A stretch of DNA of 64,000 bases from Geothrix oryzae (GTDB lineage: Bacteria > Acidobacteriota > Holophagae > Holophagales > Holophagaceae), in NCBI RefSeq assembly GCF_030295385.1, contig NZ_AP027079.1, positions 2,728,001 through 2,792,000 of the forward strand, given 5' to 3'. Positions 19,999 to 29,075 of this stretch are shown one piece after another. Both the position numbers and the translations under genes were made by a program. Each line of letters begins with the position of its first letter. The first letter of the stretch is position 1. The notes below the pieces were generated by a model. That model was not told where the DNA came from. It was given only the letters and a program-made list of their open reading frames with translations, and made no database searches.

Positions 19999-21192
19999 TT
20001 AAAGCAACCGGACGCTTCGGGCCGCCTCGTCCACGGCCAGCTCCCCCCAGGCTGGATTCCCCGGCGCGGAGCCATAGCCCGCCAGCAGTTCCGCCAGGGT
20101 CAAGCGCTGGCCCTCGAACAGCGGGAAGAGGCCCCACTGGGCCGCGTAGGCCAGTCCGTGGGGCATGCCGTCCGAACCGAAGATCAGGTCCCGCCCCGGC
20201 CTGAACCCCACTTCGTCGATGAGCATCCGGAAGGGGTTGTTCCGCGCCAGACGCGGCCCGTCCAGGCGGTCCGCATAGTCCGCGCTGTCGCTGGAGAAGT
20301 TCGGCTGCATGGAGAGCACCAGGCCCAGGTCCCGGGCCCGCCTGGCCTGCGCCCGGGTGATGAACTGGACATGCTCCAGGCGGACCAAGGGGAAGCGGAG
20401 TCCCTGCCGCTCCAGGTCCTCCAGCCCGTTCAGCACCTGCCCGATGGCCCGGTCGCCGATGGCGTGGATGGCGATGGCCTTGCCATGGGGATGGGCGGCC
20501 GCCAGCATCTGCCGCAGCGCCTCGTCGGCGTGGAGGAGCAGGCCCGGCTCGCCGCCGAGGAAGGGTGAATCCAGAGCCGCCGTCCGGGCGCCCAGGGCCC
20601 CGTCGGTGAAGAACTTCAGCCCGGCGCACTCGGCCTGGGCCTCGGCGGGCAGGGTCTCGAAGATCGCCGGGACGGTCCACCAGGGCATGCGGTCGGCCCA
20701 GCGCGAGGCGCGCATCGCCCGCCAGGCCTCCGTCCCCGTCAAGAGCATGTCCTCCACCGCACCGATGCCCACGGCCTCCAGGCCCTGGATCCAGGTCTCC
20801 AGCTTGGCGGGCGAAAGCCCCGCGGTACGGCCGTACAGGCCCAGGAGGCGCCCCAGGTTCCGCTCGCTCCAGTCGGCGTCGGCGCATCGCTCCACCAGTT
20901 CGGGATCCGTGTCCCGGAGCAGTCGGGCCCCCTCCGGGCTGAGCCTCAGCCCGTGCAGGCTGAAGTTCACCAGGAGCACCGGGGGCAGACCGGCCAGATC
21001 CGCCTCCGACAGGGGCAGGCGCCCACTGTGCCAGCCCATGACCAGGGAGAGCCGGTCTTCTGGAAGCCCCCGCATGAGCTCCAGCGCCGCACCCGAATCC
21101 GCGCAGGTCGAGAGGCCCGGCGTGCCCTGCAGGGCGGCGTAGAGGCTCACATGGGAATGGTGGTCGAAGATGGCCTTGAATCGGTGCGGCAT
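19999..21192 (-). CDS. Compact YtcJ-like amidohydrolase
   Basis: This 397-residue protein belongs to the Amidohydro_3 group: FDHHSHVSL (HxH metal pair), GLKFFTDGALGARTA, AIHAIGDRAIG, RLEHVQFI and FGSDGMPHG are all in order. It is short for the group (usually ~540). It begins right at the first metal motif, so the N-terminal composite beta domain seen in relatives is missing. There is no signal peptide. It may act as a cytoplasmic amidohydrolase; substrate unknown. The gene is divergent from the cysteine synthase-type gene. Confidence 0.8.
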   Translation of the reverse strand: MPHRFKAIFDHHSHVSLYAALQGTPGLSTCADSGAALELMRGLPEDRLSLVMGWHSGRLPLSEADLAGLPPVLLVNFSLHGLRLSPEGARLLRDTDPELVERCADADWSERNLGRLLGLYGRTAGLSPAKLETWIQGLEAVGIGAVEDMLLTGTEAWRAMRASRWADRMPWWTVPAIFETLPAEAQAECAGLKFFTDGALGARTAALDSPFLGGEPGLLLHADEALRQMLAAAHPHGKAIAIHAIGDRAIGQVLNGLEDLERQGLRFPLVRLEHVQFITRAQARRARDLGLVLSMQPNFSSDSADYADRLDGPRLARNNPFRMLIDEVGFRPGRDLIFGSDGMPHGLAYAAQWGLFPLFEGQRLTLAELLAGYGSAPGNPAWGELAVDEAARSVRLL

Positions 21193-21312
21193 GGAACCCC
21201 GAGGGCCCACCACCGGGGCACCCTTGCGCGCGGATGGAGGGAACTTGAAGCCCCCATTGTGGCTCGGATCTGAGACCGGCGCAGCGGTCATACTGGCCTC
21301 CGGAGGATCCCC

Positions 21313-22335
21313 ATGCTCTACCGGAAGCCCTGCGGCAGCGTGCTGGAAGCCATCGGCAACACGCCCCTGGTCCAACTGCGCCGCGTCGTCGAGAACCTGC
21401 CGGTGGAGGTCTTCGCCAAGCTCGAGTTCCTGAACCCCATGGGGAGCAGCAAGGACCGCATCGCGAAGCACATGATCGAGGCCGCGGAGCGCGACGGCCG
21501 CCTGAAGCCCGGCGGCCTCATCATCGAGAACTCCTCGGGCAACACGGCCATGGGGCTCGCCCTCATGGCCATCCAGAAGGGCTACCGGCTCAAGGTGGTG
21601 GTGCGCGACACCATCTCCCAGGAGAAGCTGAACCAGCTGCTGGCCCTCGGCGCCCAGGTGCACAAGGTGGACACGAGCCTGCCGCCGGAGCACCCCGACA
21701 GCTACAACAACATCACGCCGCGCCTGGCCCGGGAGACGCCCGGCTGCTTCTTCCCCGATCAGCACGGCAACCGCGAGAACAATGCGGCCCACTATGCAGG
21801 CACGGGCCCCGAGATCTGGGAGCAGATGGAGGGTCGCATCGACTACCTGGTGGCCGGCGCCGGCACCGGCGGCACCATCGGCGGCGTGGGCCGCTACCTG
21901 AAAGAGAAGGACCCGACGATCAAGGTCGTGGCCGTGGATCCCGTGGGCTCGGTGTTCACGCCCCACTTCCGCGGCGAGAAGAACCCCAAGGCCGGCCCCT
22001 ACCGCATCGAGGGTCTGGGGGACGAATTCCTCATCCCCACCATGGAGTTCGAGCTCATCGACGAGATGTACCAGGTATCCGACCGCGACGCCTTCCAGCA
22101 GGCGCGCAGGCTCGTCAGGGAGGAGGGCGTCCTCGGCGGCGGCTCCAGCGGCGCGGCCCTGTGGGCGGTGCTCCAGGTCGCGAAGAGCCTGCCCGCCCTG
22201 GGCCGCCCGGCGCGCATCGTGACCGTGTTCCCGGACGGCGCGGGCCGCTACCTCAGCAGCATCTTCAACGATGCCTGGCTCGCGGAGCGCGGATTGCTGG
22301 ACGACGAGCGGGGGTTGCTCGAGGCGGGGGAATGA
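21313..22335 (+). CDS. Cysteine synthase / cystathionine beta-synthase family PLP enzyme
   Basis: A 340-residue fold-type II PLP enzyme. AIGNTPLVQL and NPMGSSKDRIA (PLP lysine) open it, NSSGNTAMGLA binds the substrate carboxylate, and VAGAGTGGTIGGVGRYLKE forms the phosphate-binding loop. It lacks CBS regulatory domains. It could be an O-acetylserine sulfhydrylase or a cystathionine beta-synthase; the GGGSSGAALWA and DxxxRYLSS C-terminal patterns fit both. GGAGG lies upstream of the ATG. The stop overlaps the next start (ATGA), so it is coupled to an E1-beta gene. Confidence 0.88.
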   Translation: MLYRKPCGSVLEAIGNTPLVQLRRVVENLPVEVFAKLEFLNPMGSSKDRIAKHMIEAAERDGRLKPGGLIIENSSGNTAMGLALMAIQKGYRLKVVVRDTISQEKLNQLLALGAQVHKVDTSLPPEHPDSYNNITPRLARETPGCFFPDQHGNRENNAAHYAGTGPEIWEQMEGRIDYLVAGAGTGGTIGGVGRYLKEKDPTIKVVAVDPVGSVFTPHFRGEKNPKAGPYRIEGLGDEFLIPTMEFELIDEMYQVSDRDAFQQARRLVREEGVLGGGSSGAALWAVLQVAKSLPALGRPARIVTVFPDGAGRYLSSIFNDAWLAERGLLDDERGLLEAGE

Positions 22336-23294
22336 CCGCCTTCTCCGGCACCTACCTCGAGGCCATCCGCCAGGCGCTCTTCGATGCGATGGCGGCCGAT
22401 GCCCGGGTCTGCTGCCTGGGCGAAGACATCGGCAACTACGGTGGAGCCTTCCGCGCCACCGAGGGGCTGCTGGAGCGCTTCGGCCCCGACCGCGTCATCG
22501 ACACGCCCATCTCCGAGCAGGCCATCGCCGGGTCGGCCATCGGCGCGGCCCTCATGGGGCAGCGGCCCGTGGCGGAGTTCCAGTTCATGGACTTCGCGCT
22601 GCTGGCGGCGGACCTCATGGTGAACTTCGCCGCCAAGGCCCACTGGCGGTGGGGGCAGTCCGTGCCCGCCGTCTTCCGCGGACCTTCGGGCGGCGGCAAC
22701 GGCGGCGGCCCCTTCCACAGCCAGAACCCCGAGGGACACTTCCTGGGCAGCCCGGGCCTCAAGGTCGTGGCGCCGGGGACCGTGCGCGATGCCTACGCCC
22801 TGCTCCGCGCCGCCATCGACGACCCAGATCCCGTGCTGGTCTTCGAGCACAAGCACCTCTACCGCCGCCTCAAGGACCAGTGGCACGAGGCCCCCACGGC
22901 GCGCCTGGGTGAGGCGGCCCTGCGCAAGAACGGCACCCGCGCCTGCGTGATCACCTACGGCGCGGCCCAGCATGCGGCCCTGGAAGCCGCGGCCGGCCTC
23001 GATGTCGCCGTGCTGGACCTGCGGACCCTCTGGCCCCTGGACGACGCCGCCATCGCGGACCTGGTGAAGCGCACCCACCGGGTGCTGGTGCTCACCGAGG
23101 CCAGCCTCACCTACGGCCCCGGCGCCGAGCTGGCTTCCCGCATCGGCGAAGCCTGCTTCAGCTGGCTCGACGCCCCCGTGATGCGCCTGGGTGCGGCCGA
23201 CACGCCCACCCCCGCCAGCCCGCCGCTGGAGGCGGCCTTCCTGCCGGGCCCGGCCGCCGTGGCCGCCTCGCTGGAGCGGCTGCTGGCCTGGTAG
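22332..23294 (+). CDS. 2-oxoacid dehydrogenase E1 component, beta subunit
   Basis: This 320-residue protein is the beta chain of a pyruvate or branched-chain 2-oxoacid dehydrogenase E1. It has LGEDIGNYGGAFRATEGL, TPISEQAIAGSAIGAALMG, EFQFMDFALLAADLMVNFAAK, and RGPSGGGNGGGPFHSQNPEGHF, all conserved in the family. The C-terminal transketolase domain (ACVITYGAAQHAALEAA, LDLRTLWPLDD) is complete. The alpha chain, E2 and E3 genes are not adjacent. It overlaps the upstream cysteine synthase-type gene by four bases and ends four bases before the convergent barrel gene. Confidence 0.9.
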   Translation: MTAFSGTYLEAIRQALFDAMAADARVCCLGEDIGNYGGAFRATEGLLERFGPDRVIDTPISEQAIAGSAIGAALMGQRPVAEFQFMDFALLAADLMVNFAAKAHWRWGQSVPAVFRGPSGGGNGGGPFHSQNPEGHFLGSPGLKVVAPGTVRDAYALLRAAIDDPDPVLVFEHKHLYRRLKDQWHEAPTARLGEAALRKNGTRACVITYGAAQHAALEAAAGLDVAVLDLRTLWPLDDAAIADLVKRTHRVLVLTEASLTYGPGAELASRIGEACFSWLDAPVMRLGAADTPTPASPPLEAAFLPGPAAVAASLERLLAW

Positions 23295-23298
23295 CGCG

Positions 23299-24990
23299 CT
23301 ACCAGCGCCAGGGGCCGGCCACCCGGAGGCCCCAGCGGAAGCTCTGCTCGCGATAGGTGTTCGGGTCGGTCACGCTTACCGCGTTCAGGCCCGAGGTGCT
23401 GTCGGACCAGCCGAGCAGCAGCGTGACGGGGCTGCGCCCGAGGCCCCAGCTCAGGTTCGCGGCGTAGCCCTTGCCCGTGGTCCAGGCCTGCTGATCCGTC
23501 ACCTGGCGCCCCCAGCGCCCCTCCACCAACAAGGCGAAGCGGCCGTTCTCGAAGGCCGCGGTGCCCGTGGCGCCATGGAAGAGGTAGTGCCTCGGATTCC
23601 AGAAGCCGAGCGGCAGCGTTTCCGAATAGCCCATGCCGCGGCTGGTGAGCCCGGCGGACAGGGTGATGGGCGAGAGGCGCCAGCGGTGCTCGTAGGCACC
23701 GCTCCAGGTGGTCCGGCGGTTCCCCGCGGAGACCGAGGCGGTGCCGGCCTGGAGCCGGAGGACATCCGCGAAGCCGGCCAGCGTGAAGGCCAAGTCCGTG
23801 CTCTGGATGCCGACCCGCTGAGCCACCGCCTGGGGCGTAAAGACGATCACGCTCCGGCCTTGGGTCAGGTTCACCTCCGCGCCATGCCCCAACCGCCAGA
23901 GAAGGCCCAGGCGATGGAACCCGGCGGGATCCCCGCCCAGCCCCGTGAGGCGGCCCAGATCGGCCGAGAGGCGCAGCGGTCCCAGGGGATAGGCCACGGT
24001 AGCGGCCGTCTCGTGCGCATCGGATTCCGCGCCGCTCAGTTCCGCGCGGTGCAGGGTGTGGCTCAGGCCGATGCTGCCATCCCCGAGGGGCAGCTTGGCG
24101 CGCACGGAGCTGTCCAGCATGCGCAGGGGCTCGCTGGTGAGGGTGCGGGTCTGGCCGATCTCCACCGAGGGGCCGTTCGCCTCGGCGGCGGCCCGGATCA
24201 GATCCTCCGCGTCCCGCTGCACGGGGCTGCCCTGCCGGGCCAGCGGCGTCAGCTGCGCCAGTGCCGCCCGCCGGCGGCCTTCCGCCAGCCGGACCTGCCC
24301 TTCCAGGAGTTTCCCTTCGGGCGTCTCGCGGGTCTCCTTCGGCAGCTGGTCCACTTCCACCCGGGCCTCCTCGACCCGGCCGCTCCACAGCGACACCTGG
24401 GCCAGCCCCAGGCGGGCATCCCCCAGATCGGGATGCTGGGCCACCAGCTGCTGGAAGGCCCCATGGGCCGCCCTCAGACGGCCATCCCAGCTCAGCACGC
24501 GGGCCTGCATGAGGAGGGCATCCCGATCCTTCGGGTGCGCGGCGATCCAGGTCGAGGTGCGGGCCAGCGACTCGCGGTAGCGGCCGGCCCAGCTCAGGTA
24601 CTTGGCGCTGTCGAGGATCGCCCAGCGCTCGCCCTTCTGGGCATAGGGCTCCAGGGTCGTGAGGGCCACCTCGAACTTCCGCCCCCAGCTCGCCATCATG
24701 GCCAGGTTCTGGTCCGCTTCCCGCGCCCGCCAGGGCGCGCGCTCCCGGAAGAGGCGCCAGGCCGTCACGCACTCCGGATACCGCTGGGCCCATCCCAGGG
24801 TCTGCGCCCGCTCGAAGAGGGCCGTCTCGTGCCAGCCATCCTTGGCCAGCAAGGCGTCGTAGCCCTTGATCGCCTCGTCCCAGTGGCTCTGGTTCCGCGC
24901 CTGCCGGGCCTGGGTGAGCAGGCGGCCCATCTCGGCGTCGCTGGGGGTCGGAGCCGCTTGCAGGGTGGCTGGGAACAGAAGGAGGATCAT
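23299..24990 (-). CDS. TPR plus outer-membrane beta-barrel protein (YaiO/PgaA-like exporter candidate)
   Basis: This 563-residue protein has a short signal peptide (MILLLFPATLQA), about seven TPR-like units (~20-290: WDEAIKGYDALLAKDGWHETALFERA, GRYRESLARTSTWIAAHPKDRDALL...), then a beta-rich domain (~300-563) with alternating strands and a terminal aromatic (GPWRW). TPR repeats followed by an outer-membrane barrel is the layout of PgaA, BcsC and YaiO-like proteins that pass polysaccharide through the outer membrane. Its ATG overlaps the stop of the upstream glycosidase-like gene (ATGA). It is the last gene of the minus arm of the polysaccharide cluster. Export function is inference from layout and neighbours. 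Confidence 0.75.
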   Translation of the reverse strand: MILLLFPATLQAAPTPSDAEMGRLLTQARQARNQSHWDEAIKGYDALLAKDGWHETALFERAQTLGWAQRYPECVTAWRLFRERAPWRAREADQNLAMMASWGRKFEVALTTLEPYAQKGERWAILDSAKYLSWAGRYRESLARTSTWIAAHPKDRDALLMQARVLSWDGRLRAAHGAFQQLVAQHPDLGDARLGLAQVSLWSGRVEEARVEVDQLPKETRETPEGKLLEGQVRLAEGRRRAALAQLTPLARQGSPVQRDAEDLIRAAAEANGPSVEIGQTRTLTSEPLRMLDSSVRAKLPLGDGSIGLSHTLHRAELSGAESDAHETAATVAYPLGPLRLSADLGRLTGLGGDPAGFHRLGLLWRLGHGAEVNLTQGRSVIVFTPQAVAQRVGIQSTDLAFTLAGFADVLRLQAGTASVSAGNRRTTWSGAYEHRWRLSPITLSAGLTSRGMGYSETLPLGFWNPRHYLFHGATGTAAFENGRFALLVEGRWGRQVTDQQAWTTGKGYAANLSWGLGRSPVTLLLGWSDSTSGLNAVSVTDPNTYREQSFRWGLRVAGPWRW

Positions 24991-27554
24991 GGCGCGCTCG
25001 GTTTGGGTTGGGCCGGAAGGGCGGCGAAGGCATCCCGGACGGCATCGAAGGCCTTCTTCCGGAAAGGATGCCAGCGGGGCTGCTCCCAGGTGGGCCAGGT
25101 GAAGAGGGGAGGGATGGGAATGCCGTTCCGGTTCGCGGCAGGCAGGGTTTCGAGAACCTCCGCCGGCCCCTCGGGCCCTTTGCGGCGCGTCCGCACCAGG
25201 CTGGCGCGGAATCCGTCGGTGGTCACCGAGCCGTGGTCCTCCATCGACAGCAGGTCCGCCGGATCCTGGAGCACGCGGCGCGAGCTTGGATCGGTGACAT
25301 GGATCAGCGTCCAGGGGATGCGGACTTCCAGGAACCCGGGGCCGTCCATCCATTCGCCCAGCGAATCGAAGGCGGGGTCGCGGCGGTCCTGGGTCCCCTT
25401 GTGCAGGGCCCCGATGTCGTAGCGGCGGGCCTGATAGACCGTCAGGTCCTGCCCCACCCGCAGGCGGTTGGTCTCCGTCTGCATCTGGCGCCAGGGGCCG
25501 TCTTCGTGGGCGATGGTGCGGGAAGGGCCCGGGTGGCGGTGGGGCGAGAACTCGTAGGGGGCGTCCACCCAGACGCCGCAGCTTTTCGCGGACAGTTCGA
25601 GGGTGAACTCCATTCCCGCACCGTTCCGCACGGGAACGCCGAAGGGGAAGCGGTGGTTGCCCAGGTCCGGCCCCAGGGTGTCCAGCCCCAGCAGGAAGGT
25701 GTCGCGGTTCCAGTCGACGGCCCCCTTCCAGAAGAGGCCCACATGGAACCAGCCCTCGTCGGCAAAGAGCTTCATCTCCAGATTCTCGTTCTTGAGGTAG
25801 GTGGGGATGTTCTTCCAGTCGTCGGCCCGGCCGTCGATGAGGATGTTCGGCCCCTTGGCCCCAGGATGATGCCCGATCAATCCGTAGTTCTCCTCCGCAT
25901 CCATGGCGTTGAACCAGAGGGGCTTCCGCTCGGGCGGCAGCTCGAGCGGCGAGACCTGCCAGGTCTTCTTGAACCACTCGTCCATCCAGGCGAAGACGAT
26001 GCTCCCGGCGTACCCCGTGTCGTAGATGTTCCGGATCAGGCGCTTCATCAGGCGGGCCTGGTCCTTCTCCTCGAGGCCCCCGTGGGTCATGCCCTGGGGC
26101 TGCCAGTGGGCCGGCATGCGGGAGGAACTGAGCCCGAACTCGGACACCAGCACCGCGTGCTTCTTGTGGTAGGCCCGGAGCTCCTTGAGATACCCCAGGT
26201 AGCTGTTGGGCCCCTCCTCGTCCCGAGCCTTCGCGTATCCGGCGTCGAGGTTGATGAACTCCGGATAGTTCGGATAGACATGGTAGCTCGCGAACAGCCC
26301 CCCCCTGAACGCCGGGAGATCCGAGAACTTCTCCATGTCGATGGACACGCTGTCGTCGTCGAAGACTTCGGACTTCACTTCCTCCGTATAGGGCAGGCCG
26401 AGTTTCTTCAGGATCCGCTGTTCCTCGAAAAACGAGGTCTCGCTGGGGTGCGTCATGGCGTCGAGCGTGGGCCAGTTGGTGAAGGCCACCGGCCGCTGCA
26501 CATGGTAGGTGTCGTGTTCGAGCCCGATGAAGGTGTCCAGGGCCTTGGCCATGAAGACTTCCGTCGCGTGGGCCCGGCGCACCTCCACGAACCGGCCCTT
26601 CCAGTCGGAATCGCCCGGATGCCGCCGGTTGTAGGCGATGACATTGAAGGGCTCCCATTCGCGGCCCAGGATCGTCCCGATCCACCAGCGGCTCACATCC
26701 GCGCGGTAATGGCCCCCGGCGGCCCCCGGCCGGGGCGGGAAGCTGGCGCGGCCGTGCATCAGGTCCACCACGCGCCGCATGTCCTCGCGGTAGGCCGCGA
26801 ACCAGACGGGATCGCCGAAGTCGTCCCCCGGCGGGGGCTCCACCCAGACGCCGTGCAGCAGGTAGATCGGGTGCGCCGCCTTGAGGTTGTGCTCTCGCAG
26901 GGCCTCGTAGAAGGCAGGAGGGTGGATGGTGTAGAGGCGGAGGGCGTTGATCCCGAGCTGCCCCATCTCCGCCAGCCACCCGGCATAGACCTCCTTGCCC
27001 GGGAATTCCGTGGGGAACCGCCCCGGCAGGGCCGCGCCCAGGTTCACCCCCTTCAGATACACGGTCTTCCAGCCCGCCCCATCGCGGATCTGGAAGCCGG
27101 CCGGAACAGTGCGGAAGGGCACCCGCAGCTCCGCGGGGAGAGGCGGAGGCGGGGGAATCGAGTCTTCCATCGGGGAGACCCGGGCCAGGAGGGTCTGGAA
27201 GTCCTCGCGGGCCGGATCGAGGCGCACCGCCTCCTTGGCCAGACGCCGGGCCTCGGCCGTTTTGCCCAGGCGTTCCTGGCACAGCGCCGAGCCATAGGCC
27301 GCATCCGCATAGGCGGGCGACAGCGCCAGCGCCCGTTGGAAATGGGCCAGCGCTTCCGGAATGCGCTCCTGGCGCAGGGCCGTGAACCCGGCTCCGACCA
27401 GGCCGTCCACATCCTGGGGCGCCTTGGCCAGCACGGCATCGAAGGCCTTCCGGGCCGCCTCCAGGCGATTCTCCCGGAGCAGCCGGTGGCCCTCGGCCGG
27501 ATCCTGGACGAGACCGGCCAGGGCCAGGCAGATGGGCAGCCAGGTCAGGGTCAT
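24987..27554 (-). CDS. TPR, glycoside-hydrolase-like and CBM9-like three-part protein
   Basis: This 855-residue protein has a short signal peptide (to about residue 17), then TPR units at ~20-125 (ARKAFDAVLAKAPQDVDGLVGAGF, ALAHFQRALALSPAYADAAYG), then a TIM-barrel-like domain at ~150-560. Candidate clan GH-A catalytic acids are the Glu residues of GREWEPFN and of LVSEFGLSSS; the region KGVNLGAALPGRFP is the typical first strand. Residues ~590-740 (ILIDGRADDWKNIP, a CBM9/DOMON-like start) form a sugar-binding-like sandwich. It may cut or trim the exported polysaccharide, as the glycosidase half of PgaB does. It overlaps the next gene by four bases and lies three bases after the deacetylase stop. 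Substrate unknown. Confidence 0.7.
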   Translation of the reverse strand: MTLTWLPICLALAGLVQDPAEGHRLLRENRLEAARKAFDAVLAKAPQDVDGLVGAGFTALRQERIPEALAHFQRALALSPAYADAAYGSALCQERLGKTAEARRLAKEAVRLDPAREDFQTLLARVSPMEDSIPPPPPLPAELRVPFRTVPAGFQIRDGAGWKTVYLKGVNLGAALPGRFPTEFPGKEVYAGWLAEMGQLGINALRLYTIHPPAFYEALREHNLKAAHPIYLLHGVWVEPPPGDDFGDPVWFAAYREDMRRVVDLMHGRASFPPRPGAAGGHYRADVSRWWIGTILGREWEPFNVIAYNRRHPGDSDWKGRFVEVRRAHATEVFMAKALDTFIGLEHDTYHVQRPVAFTNWPTLDAMTHPSETSFFEEQRILKKLGLPYTEEVKSEVFDDDSVSIDMEKFSDLPAFRGGLFASYHVYPNYPEFINLDAGYAKARDEEGPNSYLGYLKELRAYHKKHAVLVSEFGLSSSRMPAHWQPQGMTHGGLEEKDQARLMKRLIRNIYDTGYAGSIVFAWMDEWFKKTWQVSPLELPPERKPLWFNAMDAEENYGLIGHHPGAKGPNILIDGRADDWKNIPTYLKNENLEMKLFADEGWFHVGLFWKGAVDWNRDTFLLGLDTLGPDLGNHRFPFGVPVRNGAGMEFTLELSAKSCGVWVDAPYEFSPHRHPGPSRTIAHEDGPWRQMQTETNRLRVGQDLTVYQARRYDIGALHKGTQDRRDPAFDSLGEWMDGPGFLEVRIPWTLIHVTDPSSRRVLQDPADLLSMEDHGSVTTDGFRASLVRTRRKGPEGPAEVLETLPAANRNGIPIPPLFTWPTWEQPRWHPFRKKAFDAVRDAFAALPAQPKPSAP

Positions 27555-28474
27555 GGCGCGTGCTCCTTGAGGGCCGTCTTCCCGCCCTCCAGCAGGGCCT
27601 CCAGGCGCTGGACCTCCGCCACGAGCATGCGCCGCTTCCGCGCCAGGGCGCCGAGGTGGCTTTCGCTGTAGCCCATGGTCGACAGGTCTTCCGCGTAGAT
27701 GGGATCCCGGTAGGCCTCCTCCGGGCCCACCACCTTCCAGCCGTTCGCATCCAGCATCCGGAGCAGGTCTGGCATGACGAGGGCATTCAGGAGGTTGTGG
27801 TGGAGGAGGAGCGTGTGGACCGGATCCTTGCCGAGGAGCCGGTCGCCCAGGTCGCGGTAGCCCCGGAGGACCTCGTCCAGGTGCCGCAGGTAGAGGGTCC
27901 GGATGGGCGCGATGTCGGCTTCGGGCCGGGCCTGCAGCAGCAGCTGGAGGCGCTCATTGAAGAGCCAGTCGTAGGTCGGGATGCTCACCGGCGCGACGCC
28001 GTATCCCAGATCCTTCAGCATGGCCTGGGCGGCTCGCCGTTCCGCCCCCGCCCTTCCCTCGCGCAGGTACGGGAACCGCAGCATGGGCCAGTAGCCGGGA
28101 ACGCCGCGGATCAGGCGGTCCAGCTGAAGCACCTCTTCCTTGAATCGGGGCAGGCCGACCTCTTCGAGGTTGGGGTGACCGTAGGTGTGATTCCCGATGC
28201 GGTGGCCCGCCCGGCCCCAGGCCTCCAGCCACCGGATCCCCTCCGGGCTGTCCCCGCCGCGGATGCCGTTGGCAAAGAGGACCACGCGCACGCCCCTCTC
28301 CCGGAAGGCCTCCAGCAGGCGCCGGTTCCGTTCGTCGCCCGAAAGCCGCGGGGTCGAGCTGAGGTTGGGCCCGTCGTCCAAGGTGATGGACAGCGACTGG
28401 CCAGTCAGGACCGCGCAGCAGAAACCCCAGGCGACCGCCCGGATGAGGGCCCGGATGAGAGACGGGAAGCTCAT
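27551..28474 (-). CDS. NodB-family polysaccharide deacetylase
   Basis: This 307-residue protein (from ATG 28474) has a signal-like hydrophobic N-terminus and a CE4 deacetylase domain. SITLDDGPN holds the Asp pair (D33, D34) for catalysis and metal, HRIGNHTYGHPN holds the metal His pair, and LRFPYLREG is motif 3. The C-terminal ~50 residues are a charged helix. It would remove acetyl groups from an N-acetylated glycan in the periplasm. A GTG at 28495 could add seven residues. It overlaps the glycosidase-like gene by four bases and is divergent from the response regulator gene, 133 bases apart. Confidence 0.88.
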   Translation of the reverse strand: MSFPSLIRALIRAVAWGFCCAVLTGQSLSITLDDGPNLSSTPRLSGDERNRRLLEAFRERGVRVVLFANGIRGGDSPEGIRWLEAWGRAGHRIGNHTYGHPNLEEVGLPRFKEEVLQLDRLIRGVPGYWPMLRFPYLREGRAGAERRAAQAMLKDLGYGVAPVSIPTYDWLFNERLQLLLQARPEADIAPIRTLYLRHLDEVLRGYRDLGDRLLGKDPVHTLLLHHNLLNALVMPDLLRMLDANGWKVVGPEEAYRDPIYAEDLSTMGYSESHLGALARKRRMLVAEVQRLEALLEGGKTALKEHAP

Positions 28475-28607
28475 GGATGCGCGGCTCCGTCCCACGGGCG
28501 GGCGCAGTCCTGGACGGGGGCGTGGAATCCTCGTGTCATGGGGGAACCGGGTGCTCCTAATCCATGGAAATCGTCAGGTTTGATTCATACCTTGCTAGAC
28601 TTTTTTC

Positions 28608-29012
28608 ATGAGCCGACGCTGGCCCGAACATACCACGGTCCTGGTGGTCGAAGATGACCTCACGACCGCCCGGATCATTCAGGCCCGCCTGGAGATGGAG
28701 GGGCTGAAGGTGTTCGTGGCCCTCCATGGCGTGGAGGGCCTCGAGATCCTGAACCGCGAAGCCATCGACCTCATCACCACCGACCTCATGATGCCGTCCA
28801 TGAATGGCTTCCGGCTGGTCCAGGAAATCCGCGACCTCCCGCCCCCCAAGGGGCGCATCCCCATCCTGCTCATCTCCAGCAACCAGAATGAGCAGGACAT
28901 GGTCCGCTGCCTGGCGGCCGGGGCCGACGACTACATGATCAAGCCGATCTCCGTGCAGGTGCTCATGGAGCGGCTGTGGCGGCTCTTCGAACGCTCCCGC
29001 CGGGCGGGGTGA
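28608..29012 (+). CDS. Single-domain response regulator (receiver only)
   Basis: A 134-residue CheY-like receiver: VLVVEDDLTTARII has the acidic pair, D59 in LITTDLMMPSMNGF is the phospho-acceptor, and K112 in YMIKPIS is the conserved Lys. No output domain follows before the TGA at 29010. It is the first gene of the plus arm of the polysaccharide cluster, so it may control the glycosyltransferase or HEAT protein by contact. The cognate kinase is not nearby. Confidence 0.9.
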   Translation: MSRRWPEHTTVLVVEDDLTTARIIQARLEMEGLKVFVALHGVEGLEILNREAIDLITTDLMMPSMNGFRLVQEIRDLPPPKGRIPILLISSNQNEQDMVRCLAAGADDYMIKPISVQVLMERLWRLFERSRRAG

Positions 29013-29075
29013 TCCATCCTTCCCCTGTCCCAGGACCTCTTCCTTCCCGCGCTGCATGCGGCCACCGTCATCCTG

